In this document: one piece after another, positions 47,863 to 60,111 of the stretch
Layout of the letters: each line of letters begins with the position of its first letter
How positions within the stretch are numbered: the stretch's first letter is position 1
Assembly (NCBI GenBank): GCA_000611775.1
Contig: KK106981.1
Span: forward strand, 6,284,312 to 6,348,311
DNA: 64,000 nt
Source of the DNA: Umbilicaria muhlenbergii
Taxonomy: Eukaryota > Ascomycota > Lecanoromycetes > Umbilicariales > Umbilicariaceae
Direction: 5' to 3'
The notes under the pieces: generated by a model
Databases searched by the model: none
What the model was told of the DNA's origin: nothing
What the model saw: the letters and a program-made list of their open reading frames with translations, nothing else
Translations under genes and position numbers: made by a program

Positions 47863-49173
47863 ATGAAATCCTCCTACACATGGACGGGTCTTGCAGCCCT
47901 TGCCTCTGTAGTATCTTCGCAAGCAACATTTCAGGACTCCATTTCCACCATCCTTCGCGTCGACAACGGATCGTACGCCCCCCACGGACCCGTAGAAGAG
48001 TTCCACTACTACTACGATCAATGGCCGATCGGCCTCGCGGCAGCTTCTGATGGCCGAGTATTTGTCTGTTACACTCGGGGCACGGATCTTTACACGCTTA
48101 GAGTTACAGTCAACAAAACTGCGGAAGTGGCTTATCCGAGTCAAGATTTAAACCTACCAGTGTCTCAGCTCAATACAACTTTCAACGGCATCCCATTTGG
48201 TAGCGCCAATTCCAGCGCCTTCATCTCTGTACAGGCTTTGTACATCACAACTGCCACTGCCTCAAGACCCGAGACGCTTTGGGTACTCGACACAGGCAGG
48301 CCGACGATTCAAAATGCCCAGGGAGCGCCCACCATGCCATACGCACAGCCTGGAGGACCGAAGCTTGTGGCGATCAACGTTGCCAACAACAGCATCTACC
48401 AGACCTATACCTTCCCCTCTAGTGTACACTACCCAGACTCCTACATGAACGACGTGCGTTTTGACCTGCGAAACGCAAGCGAAGTCCCTTTCAGTTCCGG
48501 CTCAGGGGTCGCCTACATCGTCGACAGCAGCAACGAGGGTCGCAATGGGTTCATCGTCATCGACCTTGGCACCGGTGACTCTTGGCGCCGCCTAACACAG
48601 GATCCCTCGGTCTTGCGTACGCCCAACAATGTGCCTTCCTACCAAGGTTTCCCTTTTTACCTCAAGCAAATCGGGCAGCCTATTGGCTGGCAGCCTGAAG
48701 GCCTTGATGGTATCCAATTGAGCAAGGACGGCAAGACCATGTACTATTCCCCTCTTACTTCGGACTACTTTTACTCCGTGCCGACGTACAATTTGCTGGT
48801 TCGCCCCCAGGATCCGTTGGCGGAGATCGCTGCGCACAACAATGTGTCGAACCTGGGACAGAGGGGAGGACAGGCGAACGGTTTTGAAGGCGACAGCAAT
48901 GGCCTGGTCTACATGTCCATGCCCGAGCAAAACAGCATTAACATCTATAATCCAGCGACGCTGCAGGCGGAGCTTTTTGTTCGGGATCCGAGGATCATCT
49001 GGGCTGACTCACTGTCCGTCGGCGGAGATGGATATCTGTATATGAACATCAATCAGTTACCCTATCAGGCACAGTGGAACAACGGCACTGATCTCAGGAC
49101 GAAGCCCGGTGCGGTCTTGAGGTGTAAGCTGCCCAATAATGGAACAAAATTGACAGCGCTGTATGTCGTTTGA
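47863..49173 (+). CDS. Secreted major royal jelly protein / yellow-family protein
   Basis: Single exon, 436 aa. Signal peptide MKSSYTWTGLAALASVVSS with likely cleavage near SSQA. The rest reads as an MRJP/yellow six-bladed propeller: QWPIGLAAASDGRVFVCYTR, ETLWVLDTGRP, YMNDVRFDL, VAYIVDSS..GRNGFIVIDL, GIQLSKDGKTMYYSPLTSDY and LWxxD-type FVRDPRIIWADSLSVGGDGY. The VLDTG and NDVR motifs are the family hallmarks. Several N-x-S/T sites fit secretion. The fungal members have no proven reaction. ATG context CCACCATGA is strong and there is no upstream in-frame ATG. Distribution of this family in fungi is patchy. Confidence 0.9.
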   Translation: MKSSYTWTGLAALASVVSSQATFQDSISTILRVDNGSYAPHGPVEEFHYYYDQWPIGLAAASDGRVFVCYTRGTDLYTLRVTVNKTAEVAYPSQDLNLPVSQLNTTFNGIPFGSANSSAFISVQALYITTATASRPETLWVLDTGRPTIQNAQGAPTMPYAQPGGPKLVAINVANNSIYQTYTFPSSVHYPDSYMNDVRFDLRNASEVPFSSGSGVAYIVDSSNEGRNGFIVIDLGTGDSWRRLTQDPSVLRTPNNVPSYQGFPFYLKQIGQPIGWQPEGLDGIQLSKDGKTMYYSPLTSDYFYSVPTYNLLVRPQDPLAEIAAHNNVSNLGQRGGQANGFEGDSNGLVYMSMPEQNSINIYNPATLQAELFVRDPRIIWADSLSVGGDGYLYMNINQLPYQAQWNNGTDLRTKPGAVLRCKLPNNGTKLTALYVV

Positions 49174-50003
49174 TTATACAGACAGATCACCAAGTGTGAT
49201 AGACCTAGAAGGAAAACATTTCTAGAGAGAAACGCAAGTTTTAGCTCAAAAAAAGGAGAGGGTAAGTAGCAAGTACCGAGTGGAAGGAGAGGTTGGAATA
49301 GGGTTGAACCACGCCGCGCCTAAGTCTTGCGCTATGCGATTTCTGTGGCTTCCCAGATTTCAACAACACTGTACAGAGTAATAATAATGGCCTCCATAGC
49401 ATATAGAACATGGCCATATCAAACCAATTTTCACTGAAGAGAAGGAACTGCTCCGCGGGAGCCATACTAATGTCACTGATGGACTCTGATTGGTAGATTT
49501 AGCGAGCCGGCAAACCTAAACCCTATGGGAAAAAGATAGATGCTCGGTCTCTGACCGAGATACAGATGCACAGCGGGGATTTAATAGAGGTGACCAGTCT
49601 CGCCCCAATCTCGTAGGCGTATCCAAGCATCACATCCTTGACATATATACGTGGCGGTTGTAAAAGATACACATTTCTTATTTGCAGTGCCGTGTCTCGG
49701 CCAGTCAGAGCTCGCTAGTGACATTCAGCCATATCTCATATCATAACATGCTGTCTCTGCGCTCATAAATTTCTTTCACGCGGTGTTTGACTCGCTGTTC
49801 TATGTTATATATCTAGATCAGTCTTACTGTTATTCTGCTTTCACTTGCACAACCCAGGGCGCGGCGCAGGCGTAACAGTCACATTTCTTATTCTAAAGTA
49901 CATGAACCGCCTTCGTCCCCATCAGCTTCTAAGACAGAACTGGGTCTGCCGGCAGGCTCTAATATCCTCTTATCGGCAAGCTATCCGGACGCCAAAGGTT
50001 ATA
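49174..50003. other. Intergenic upstream of ArsH
   Basis: The last 160 nt (49845 on) are in frame with arsH and could code an N-terminal extension (see ArsH and findings). No separate gene. Confidence 0.5.
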
Positions 50004-51097
50004 ATGTCGTCTCATACTAATGGATCGGCAATTGCGGCATCGACGGGCGACCTTAATAATGCCAGCGCTGCACGACCCACTGTCGAGATATTACCCGATT
50101 CGGCATACATGCACTTCTCTCTCGCCATTCCGGAAAGTGAAGACGATAGGCAGATACGAGAATCATATAGGCCCTTCTTACGGAACGCAACGACCTCGAG
50201 CCAAGATTGGGTGGATGCTTTGGAACTAAGTACTGTAATGAAGATGGTGGACCAAGACCTCAAGAACACAGGGGAGCGGCTGAAAGTATTGGTACTGTTT
50301 GGGAGCTTGAGGAACAGGTCAGTGTTCCTCTGCTGGACGAGCCCGTCGTGTAATGCTGATCTCAACGGAAAGATCTTTCTCACGTCTTGTTGCATTGGAA
50401 GCCTCTCGAGTTCTCTTTCGACTAGGCTGCGACGTCCGAGTCTATGACCCTACGGGCCTACCGGTCAAGGATGATGTGCAGCATATGCATCCAAAGGTGC
50501 AGGAGCTGAGGGATCTAAGTAGATGGAGTGATGGCCACATCTGGGTCTGCCCCGAGCAACACGGGAATCTGGTACCGCACCTATCTTCTTCACGTGCATC
50601 CTTCTCTCGTGCTGATAGCCCTCCCCTCGCAGACCGCCGTCTTCAAGAACCAAATCGACTGGATACCGCTCTCGACCGGCAGTGTACGACCGACCCAAGG
50701 CCGGACCCTGGCCATCGCGCAAGTTTCCGGGGGTTCTCAATCTTTCAACACTGTAAACTCGCTCCGGATTCTGGGCCGCTGGATGCGCATGTTCACGATC
50801 CCAAACCAATCCTCAATCCCCAAGGCTTATATGCAGTTCCTAGATGCGGGCGAAGTCGACGATGACAGATTAATTCCTAGTGATAACAGAGACCGGCTGG
50901 TGGATTGCATGGAGGAATTTGTCAAGTATACGATCGTTATGAGGCCGCATTTTCAGCTTTTTGGGGATAGGTATAGCGAGCGGAAGGAAAGGAGGAGGAA
51001 GGAAGAGGCTGCGGCAAAGAAGGGGAAAGAGAGCCAGGTAGTCAACGGGATCAAGGGGGAGGACAAGATCAATGGAGTGAATCTGGCTAGCATTTGA
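50004..51097 (+). CDS. arsH: ArsH-type NADPH-dependent FMN reductase
   Basis: Flavoprotein linked to arsenic resistance; bacterial ArsH oxidises trivalent organoarsenicals. Three exons (50004-50317, 50373-50571, 50633-51097), 325 aa. Flavodoxin-like fold with the FMN phosphate loop [12 protein letters not shown] (split by intron 1), then [65 protein letters not shown] and [15 protein letters not shown], all characteristic. The C-terminus has a Lys/Glu-rich extension ([17 protein letters not shown]). I chose ATG 50004 (MSSHTNG); ATG 49902 in the same frame would add 34 residues resembling a mitochondrial presequence. No other ars gene (arsB/ACR3, arsC, arsM) lies nearby. Confidence 0.93.
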
Positions 51098-52495
51098 TGT
51101 GGAGGGCGGGTTCATGGCCATATAAGAGTAGCCATTGGGTTTGAAGAGCGCGCAAGCAATCGTCGGCATTGTAGATGACGAAAGCAGAAGCAGTGGTGCC
51201 AAGTTTGACTTGACCTTCACTGGTTTGCATGATGGCGGACATTATGAGAAAGCCTTAGAAAGAGTAAGTGTGACGGCTGAAGAGGACAGCTTAAGGAAGG
51301 AAACACAGCACGGATTATGTACCTACTATTTGGGCCCATCCTAGTGGCTAGTTAGACCCCCCATCCAAGTCTTGGTCGAGTACTAGGGTATAGAAATCAT
51401 CACAGAAATCCGCATGGTACTGAATAGCGCAAGACAAGCTTCTGAACAGTAAGCTCAACACCAAAAAGCTTCAACTATGATCGCAGGCGCTCTCTTCCAA
51501 GGGCTTCTTAATATACAAACGTGTATAATATCCGTTTCCGTAATCATGTATCAATCAGAGGGTTACATTGATGTTGTGAATGCAGAAGACGGCTAACAAG
51601 AAGACTGAAGTGCACCACCTTCAGCAGCGAATCAACCAACGAACAAGAATGATTTGAAAAGCTACATGCTTGTGAACAAGTGCGACAGTAATAAACCGCA
51701 AAGCGAAGAGCGAAGAGACGATTCCAGTGACATTCGCAACCATCTCGAGTGACGCATGGTCACTGCTATAGCATGATTCGAGGACTTGAAATATCGACAG
51801 AAGCATTTGAAGATGAGGACTCGACACGTGCCTTAAACCAGCAGAATAAGGAAAGCCTTTATCTGCGCGGAGATGGTACGTGGCCATTACGGCCGGCTCC
51901 ATCGAGAAGCTCTAACCAGACCTTGCAGTAGCACCTTGCTTGTATCCGGTCCTTGCTCTATAGAGGCAGGCAGCCTTAAAATGTCCCAGCGAATCATGAG
52001 AGTCCCAACCACACGTTTGAGTGATCGGGGTACAGATCCAGGGCTGTTCAGGCCAATGGATGTTGACCCGCCACGCCCCCAATTCCGTGGGCCCCCGCAT
52101 GCTCCCGTACTACTGCACCAGACCCAGGAACAAGAACCTACATAGAAACTGCAGGAGATCCCCAATCAAACATCTATAACATCCCACGTGGATAACCGCC
52201 TCTGTTGCATAATCGCGACCCCGCAAAACGATGACAAAATCTTCTGCTGGATGGCGGTCCACGAGCTGATCTGACTGGTCAGGGCCTCTTTGGAGCTCTA
52301 CGAAGATCCATGCAGGTTCGCAAGGATGAGGCATCGCATTATTAGACTATGGACTTCTTTCATTGTGGCTTGAAATACGAAATATTGGACTAAGAAGCAG
52401 ATGAGAATGGAAGAGACATAAAAAAGGCATGCTGCTCATGGTCTACAAGGTTCACACTGCCCAACTTCAGCGGGAATCTGGTTTCGTTCACGATC
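51098..52495. other. Intergenic ArsH / phosphodiesterase
   Basis: 1.4 kb; short frames without family resemblance. Upstream region of the phosphodiesterase gene at the right end. Confidence 0.5.
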
Positions 52496-54024
52496 ATGTA
52501 TCTCCAATCCGTTGTGCTAGCAGCCGCCGCTTTGAGCGGACGTGCCGCTGCCTGGAACGATGACAATGACAAAGTCTACAAATATGTAGCTGTCTTCAGC
52601 ATTGATGGCTTCCACAGCAGCGATGTCACCAAATATGTCGCCGAACGTCCCGGGTCGACTATGGCATCGTTGCTAGAAACAGGATACGAATACACAGATG
52701 CCTACACTTCGGCGCCATCGGACTCCTTCCCAGGGACCATGAACTTTGTCACTGGTGCTAGTCCAAGGACGACTGGTGTCTGGTACGATGATACATATGA
52801 CCGTTCCTTCTACCCGCCCTTTTCCGTCAGTGGAAGTTACTGCGCCGGGCCTCCAGGAGCTGAGGGTCAGTCTTTGTCACCATGAGACCACCGCTCTTCA
52901 AAGAAAATGGCTAACTTTGTGAGTTAGTTACGTATGACGAGAGCAAAGACTACAACTCCACCGAGCTCTTCTCTGGCGGGATCAACCCTGCGAATTTGCC
53001 TCAATCGATCGTGAATGGAAAGTGCCAAGAGATCTACCCTCACCAACGTGTCCGGGTCAACACTGTGTTTGAGGTTGTAGAAGCCAGTGGCAAGGAGACT
53101 GCGTATACGGACAAGCACCCAGCTTATGACATTGTCCGAGGACCGTCCGGTAAGGGCCTGACTGTGGGCTATTTTCCTGAGATCGCGGCCATCGCCAATA
53201 CCGTGAACGCTACCATTGCCTACGACCAGCTACATGTCAACGCTTTCCTGCAATGGATCAATGGTCAGACTCCAGAGCACTCTGAAGTCCAGGGCAAAGG
53301 CTTGACCACTACCCCGGCTTTATTCGGCGGCAATTTCCAAGCCGTATCCGTTGCGCAAAAGACCCGCGGCTACAAAAATGGCAGTCTTGACTTTACAACG
53401 GAGCTCCTCCAAGCCATTGACTTTGTCGATGCCTCTCTTGGCAAAGTCGTTTCAGCCCTTAAGGCCAAGAACATCTACGATGACACCCTGATCATCGTGG
53501 CCTCCAAGCACGGCCAAGCACCCATCAACCCTGCGCTATTCCGGGAAGTCAATCCCGACCTGGTCCCAGCAGCAACCGGCGTCAATGTATCCTGGACCAC
53601 AACCGACGATATCGCCTTGATCTTCCTCCAAGACCAATCTACCGTCAACACGGCCGTCAACAATCTGAATGGCGACCGCAACACCCTCCAAATCCAAGAT
53701 ATCATCTCCCGCCAGCGCCTGACCTACCTTGGCTACGGCAATCCGCTGACCGATCCCGCCGTTCCGGATATCATTGTGCGCCCAGAGCTCGGTGTCATCT
53801 ATACGACGTCGACGAAGAAAATTGCCGAGCATGGAGGTCTGAGCGATGATGATAGGAAGATTGCATGTTTTGCGAGCAGTCCGGGCTTGAAGAAGACAGT
53901 ATACTCGCATCAAGTGTCGACCAGGCAGGTTGCGCCGACCATTTTGAAGGCTTTGGGATTGGACCCGAGAGCGTTGCAGGGGGTTGTGGCGGAAGGGACA
54001 CCGCTTCTTGACGGGTTCAATTAA
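52496..54024 (+). CDS. Secreted type I phosphodiesterase / nucleotide pyrophosphatase-like protein
   Basis: Alkaline-phosphatase-superfamily metallo-hydrolase acting on phosphodiester or nucleotide substrates outside the cell. Two exons (52496-52865, 52928-54024), 488 aa. Signal peptide MYLQSVVLAAAALSGRAAAW. Metal and catalytic motifs: VFSIDGFHSSD (metal Asp), YTSAPSDSFPGTMNFVTG (nucleophile region), LIIVASKHGQAPI (metal His) and IAEHGGLSDDD (metal His). It is the fungal branch in which the second motif reads SDSFPG. Substrate not predictable. Good family match and length. Confidence 0.9.
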
Positions 54025-54799
54025 GTCGTTGTACATACATGGAAGAAATCCACCGAGAAGCTACTGAGCAATATGCAGATGGCTATAAATCCTCACCTCA
54101 AAAGTTGGCTGGTTTAAGTATATTGGCACCGGGTAAGGTCCATTGCAAATGTATGATGCTGTGATATAGATAATGTCTAGAAAATGGAGACATGCTTGAA
54201 TGGGTTGGAAACGAACATGTTGATTTTAGGACGTGATATGGGGAGTTGCTGGTGATACTGTTATTCTACAGCTGTCGGTTGGTCCGAATAGTGTGCCCGA
54301 CAGTTCGGACCAGCGCCAAGCCAAGTATGCGTATATCTCCTGCCGACAAACGTCAAAAGGCGGCGAAAAACTCCGGTAGTTGCTGCGCTGCAGCGTGCAG
54401 GTCTGATCGAAGTGTCTGGTACCGGATTACTGATTATACAAACGCTCCAATTAACGACACAGACACCTTGTGAGACATATACTCGCAAATATAGGTCAAG
54501 TGCATGCTTGCCCTAATACTAAGTGCTCATGCCGGGTGCTCTAGAGGACGAAACGATAGGTAATGGCCAACGAGCAAGCGGCGATGGTGCCATTTTGACT
54601 ACGCCGGAAATTGCTTGGTCTTTTTGCGGGGCCGGGTACGACACGAGCGTAATATGTTCCGTGGGCCGTTGCATCAGAAGACCGAAGAGCTTCTGTGCTG
54701 CAACCCTTGCTTTTGGGGAAGTACAATCTTTGCACAGTCATTAATATTCTGATATATCCCACACCCGATTCCCCCTAATCTCCCCATACCTACAACACA
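54025..54799. other. Intergenic upstream of the sulfhydrylase gene
   Basis: Nothing recognised beyond the expected 3' and 5' flanks. Confidence 0.5.
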
Positions 54800-56363
<1,564 letters not shown>

Positions 56364-57152
56364 CTGCTCTCATAAGTAGCTCTTGTATATAGGCATAGCA
56401 GAATCTGATGTTTGGCACAGGACCACGTCTGTAGGATTTCAAGCGTGTCATTAGCTGCTTTGTTTCGGTATCCATAAGACCCTTGACGCTTGGGGAGTTA
56501 TCACAGGGGTGGCGGGACAAAGGACGCTGGCCTTTCACATGCTTAGTTGTATCGTGATTCTACAATGAATAGGAGCGCCGGCGGTGTCGGTATCGGTGAC
56601 CGATCAGCTCGGTGGGATTCATGCCGACATCAAGCATCAACAAAAAACACTACGCCGCATGGGAGCCGAGAGCTGAAAGCATGGCTGAACACTGTCTTCA
56701 CGTCTGTCTTTGAATGAAACCGAGTGATTGTGATTACCATGGCAGCTGTTCTACCGTCCAACTCTGCTGTCAAATACTAGAAGCCGAGGAAGCTACGAAT
56801 CGCAGCAGGGAATAGTAGCTTGCTCGGTCCTTGATCCGCTTCGAGAAGCCCTGAGCCGAGGCATCTCCGGAACGGGCATCTGACTGAAGCCTCGAGCCGC
56901 CAAATCCTATTTGTCTTCCTACCTCGACTTTCTCGACCTCAGTCTTCTGCTGTCCTGTTTCCATCCTCCCCTCGAGACTCGTAAGTCACTACCTAAGAAC
57001 ATCTCTACAATAGCATCGACAAGGATGGTACTCGAGGCTGACGGCTTTGCGGGCCGATAGACACTGTGATACAACTCTCACCCGTGTCGACTGATTCTGT
57101 TTTCGTCAGTCCCCGAACCGTCGTATACAGTCAGAACATCTTTCAGTCAGCT
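56364..57152. other. Intergenic upstream of the acyl-CoA synthetase
   Basis: 789 nt, no other gene seen. An in-frame non-family extension exists upstream of ATG 57153 but lacks conservation. Confidence 0.5.
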
Positions 57153-59552
57153 ATGGCACACCTTGCGCGGGCAAAAGAAATTGCGGCGCCGCCTCCGGTT
57201 GGATCACCTTACTCCGTTGCTCTGCCAGGCAGCGAACAGGAAGGCCGGAGTAAGATATACAGACATTGGAGGTTTCAAGACGGACTGCTGAAGACCCTGG
57301 ATCCAAAGGTTCGTCATGCTCAGGGCGAAAGAAGGCTGAGTGAGGGCTCGATGAGCTGACGAAGCTGCAGGCCACCACAGGGCACGAGCTGTTCGAGCAA
57401 GTCGGTACGTTTTAATGCCAGCAGCCTTGTATGGCATTTGCTAAGCTCCAGAACAGCAAATCGCCAGCCTACACGTCGATGTCTCGGACAACGACCGTAT
57501 GATCCGGTCACGAAGACATTCGGACCGTACCAATGGATGGACTACCAGACCGTGCAGAGTCGGCGGAAGAACTTCGGTATTGGGATAGTTGAGCTACACA
57601 AGCAGGAAGGCGTGACGGAAGAGAAGTATGGAGTGGGACTTTGGTGTCAGAACAGGCCAGAATGGCAAATCACAGGTAAGGCATACACGGCTCACTTAGT
57701 AAAGGCATTGCTTATTGGTGACAAGATATGGCATGCATGTCACAATCACTATTTACCGTTTCCTTATACGATACTCTTGGACCTCAAGCTACCGAGTACA
57801 TCATCAATCATGCTTCGATGGCGTGTGTCGTCACCTCCCTCCCCCACATCCCGATCCTATTGAAATTGAAGCCTCAACTGCCCACCTTGAAGATCATCAT
57901 CTGCCTGGATGACCTCGACGCCGGTGAGCGGCAGGGTTACTCGAAGTTTTCCCTCCTAGCCGCATTCGCGGATGGCCTCGACGTCTCGTTGTATTCGATG
58001 GATCAAGTGGAAGCACTTGGCGCTTCTCTCGCCGGAGCGAACTACAACCCTCCCAAGCCTTCCGACACGATCACCATCAACTACACCTCCGGCACTACCG
58101 GCCCTCCAAAAGGCGTCGTGCTCACCCACGCCAACGCCGTCGCCGCCGCCTCCTGCTCCCTCGTAACAGTGATCCAAGGTCCTTCCGACGTCTTCTGCTC
58201 CTACCTCCCTCTCGCGCACATCTACGCCCGCCTGACCGAACAAGGCGCTCTCTGGGCCGGCGCCTCCATCGGCTACTTCCACGGAGACATCCTCACGCTC
58301 GTCGACGACCTCAAGCTCCTCCGCCCCACAGCCTTCAACTCGGTCCCCCGCCTCTACAACCGCTTCGGCAGCGCCATCCGCGCAGCCACCACCGCCCAAC
58401 CCGGCGTCAGCGGCTCCATCGCCCGCCACATCGTCTCGACCAAACTGGCCGCCCTCAAGAACCCCGACGACCCCGCCGCCACGAACAAACACGCCATCTA
58501 CGACCGCGTCTGGGGCCGCAAAGTCGCTTCCGCGCTCGGCCTCGACCGCGCCGCAACCATGGTCTCCGGCTCCGCCCCCCTCGACCCCTCCCTGCACCAA
58601 TACCTCCGCGTCATCTTCGGCAACCACTTCCTGCAAGGCTACGGCCTGACCGAAACCTACGCCGTCAGTCTCGGCCAACTCGCCGGCGACCTCTCGGCCG
58701 GGAACTGCGGCGCCGTCACCCCGGCGATGGAAGCCTGTCTGGCCAGCGTGCCCGACATGGAATACCTCGTCACGGACACGCCGCACCCGCGCGGCGAACT
58801 CTTACTGCGGGGGAACACGCTGTTCGCGGGCTACTACAACAACCCGGCCGAGACGGCCAAGGCCATGCTCCCGGACGGCTGGTTCCGCACGGGGGATATT
58901 TGTAAGATTGACGAGCGTGGCCGCTTCACGGTCGTCGATCGCGTTAAAAACGTGCTGAAGCTCGCGCAGGGGGAGTACATCTCCCCCGAAAGGATCGAGA
59001 ATGTCTATCTCTCGCATCTGAATTATCTGGGGCAGGCGTACGTGCACGGGGATTCGGTGCAGACGTTCCTGGTCGCCATCTTCGGGGTCGCGCCCGATCT
59101 GTTCGCGCCCTTCGCCAGTAAAGTCCTGGGGAAGGAGATTTCGGCGACGGATCTGCAGGCGGTGAGGGCGGCGTGCGGGGAGGCGAAGGTGAGGAGGGCG
59201 GTGGTGGCGGAGTTGGAGAAGGTGGGGCGGAGGAATAAGTTTGCGGGGTTTGAGAGGGTCAAGAACTGTTATCTGTATCTCGAGCCGTTCACGATTGAGA
59301 ATGAGCTTTTGACGCCGACGTGGGTTTCCCCTTTCCTCTTTTCTCTCTCTCTTTTGTTTGTGAGGGATTTTCTTTTCTTGGGAAGGAGTGCTACGGAGGG
59401 GGAAGAGTGTGTGCTGACTGGTGTTGGGTGACAGGTTGAAGCTCAAACGTCCACAGACGGCCAAGAAGTTCCGCGCCGAGCTGGATCAGCTCTATGCGGA
59501 GGCGTTGGCGGAAGAGGAACTGGGTAAGGGGAAGCCGAAGGCCCGCTTGTGA
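57153..59552 (+). CDS. Long-chain acyl-CoA synthetase, probably peroxisomal
   Basis: Activates fatty acids to acyl-CoA through an acyl-AMP. Five exons (57153-57308, 57371-57404, 57457-57675, 57726-59319, 59435-59552), 706 aa. Motifs: RPEWQITDMACMSQSLF, YDTLGPQATEYIINH, P-loop NYTSGTTGPPKGVVLTH (near residue 255), SYLPLAHIYARLTE, GYGLTETYAVS and YYNNPAETAKAMLPDGWFRTGDI with VKNVLKLAQGEYI. The last residues, KGKPKARL, end in a PTS1-like ARL, suggesting peroxisomal import and a role like yeast Faa2. The 34-nt second exon is supported by frame. The last intron is open in frame (see findings). Start at ATG 57153 gives MAHLARAKEIAAPPPVG, a usual beginning. Confidence 0.93.
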
Positions 59553-60111
59553 GGTTGGGATCTGGTGGTGGATGATGGGATCCAGGGAAGGGATTGCTGG
59601 TTGCATCTGCATACTTACGGAGGGAGGTGAGATTGGCATGTTGCATGCTGGCGGATAGTGCAGTCGTTGTCTCGTTCTCGTTAGGCAAATCAAGTGGATA
59701 GACTGATGGTATATGGGAAGTACTTACGAGCATCAGGTATCAGTGAAGGAAGTATCATGTCATATAGTTAGTCAATAGACGCTTTCACGTGCCTGAGGTT
59801 CATAGGGGTTTTTCAAATCAAGTACCGATTGCTATGCTCTCTGCTGGTTTTGTCTATTTTACACTGTTCTCCACTCCAACTACGGACAATGCATCGATCG
59901 CCGTCTGAGCTCCGTGCCTGGCCACTAACCACAATGTCCGAGGACAAGATGAAGAACGTATCTCAGTTGATCGTGAAACCAGCTTTGCCGTCTCCCCTGT
60001 TTGGGTGAACGAGCCATGTAGTTTGATTCCGAACAACGGCAAGCCAACGGTACCGTAATCCGCAAGTCATATCCAAACCACCACCCCTTCCAGCGCACCG
60101 CCCCGCCCGCG
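59553..60111. other. Intergenic between convergent genes
   Basis: 3' flanks of the acyl-CoA synthetase and the WD40 gene; nothing else seen. Confidence 0.6.

Noticed and set aside
57956-58786. 276-aa open frame on the minus strand
   Set aside because: Antisense shadow of the GC-rich third positions of the acyl-CoA synthetase; composition G/V/D/E-rich without motifs.
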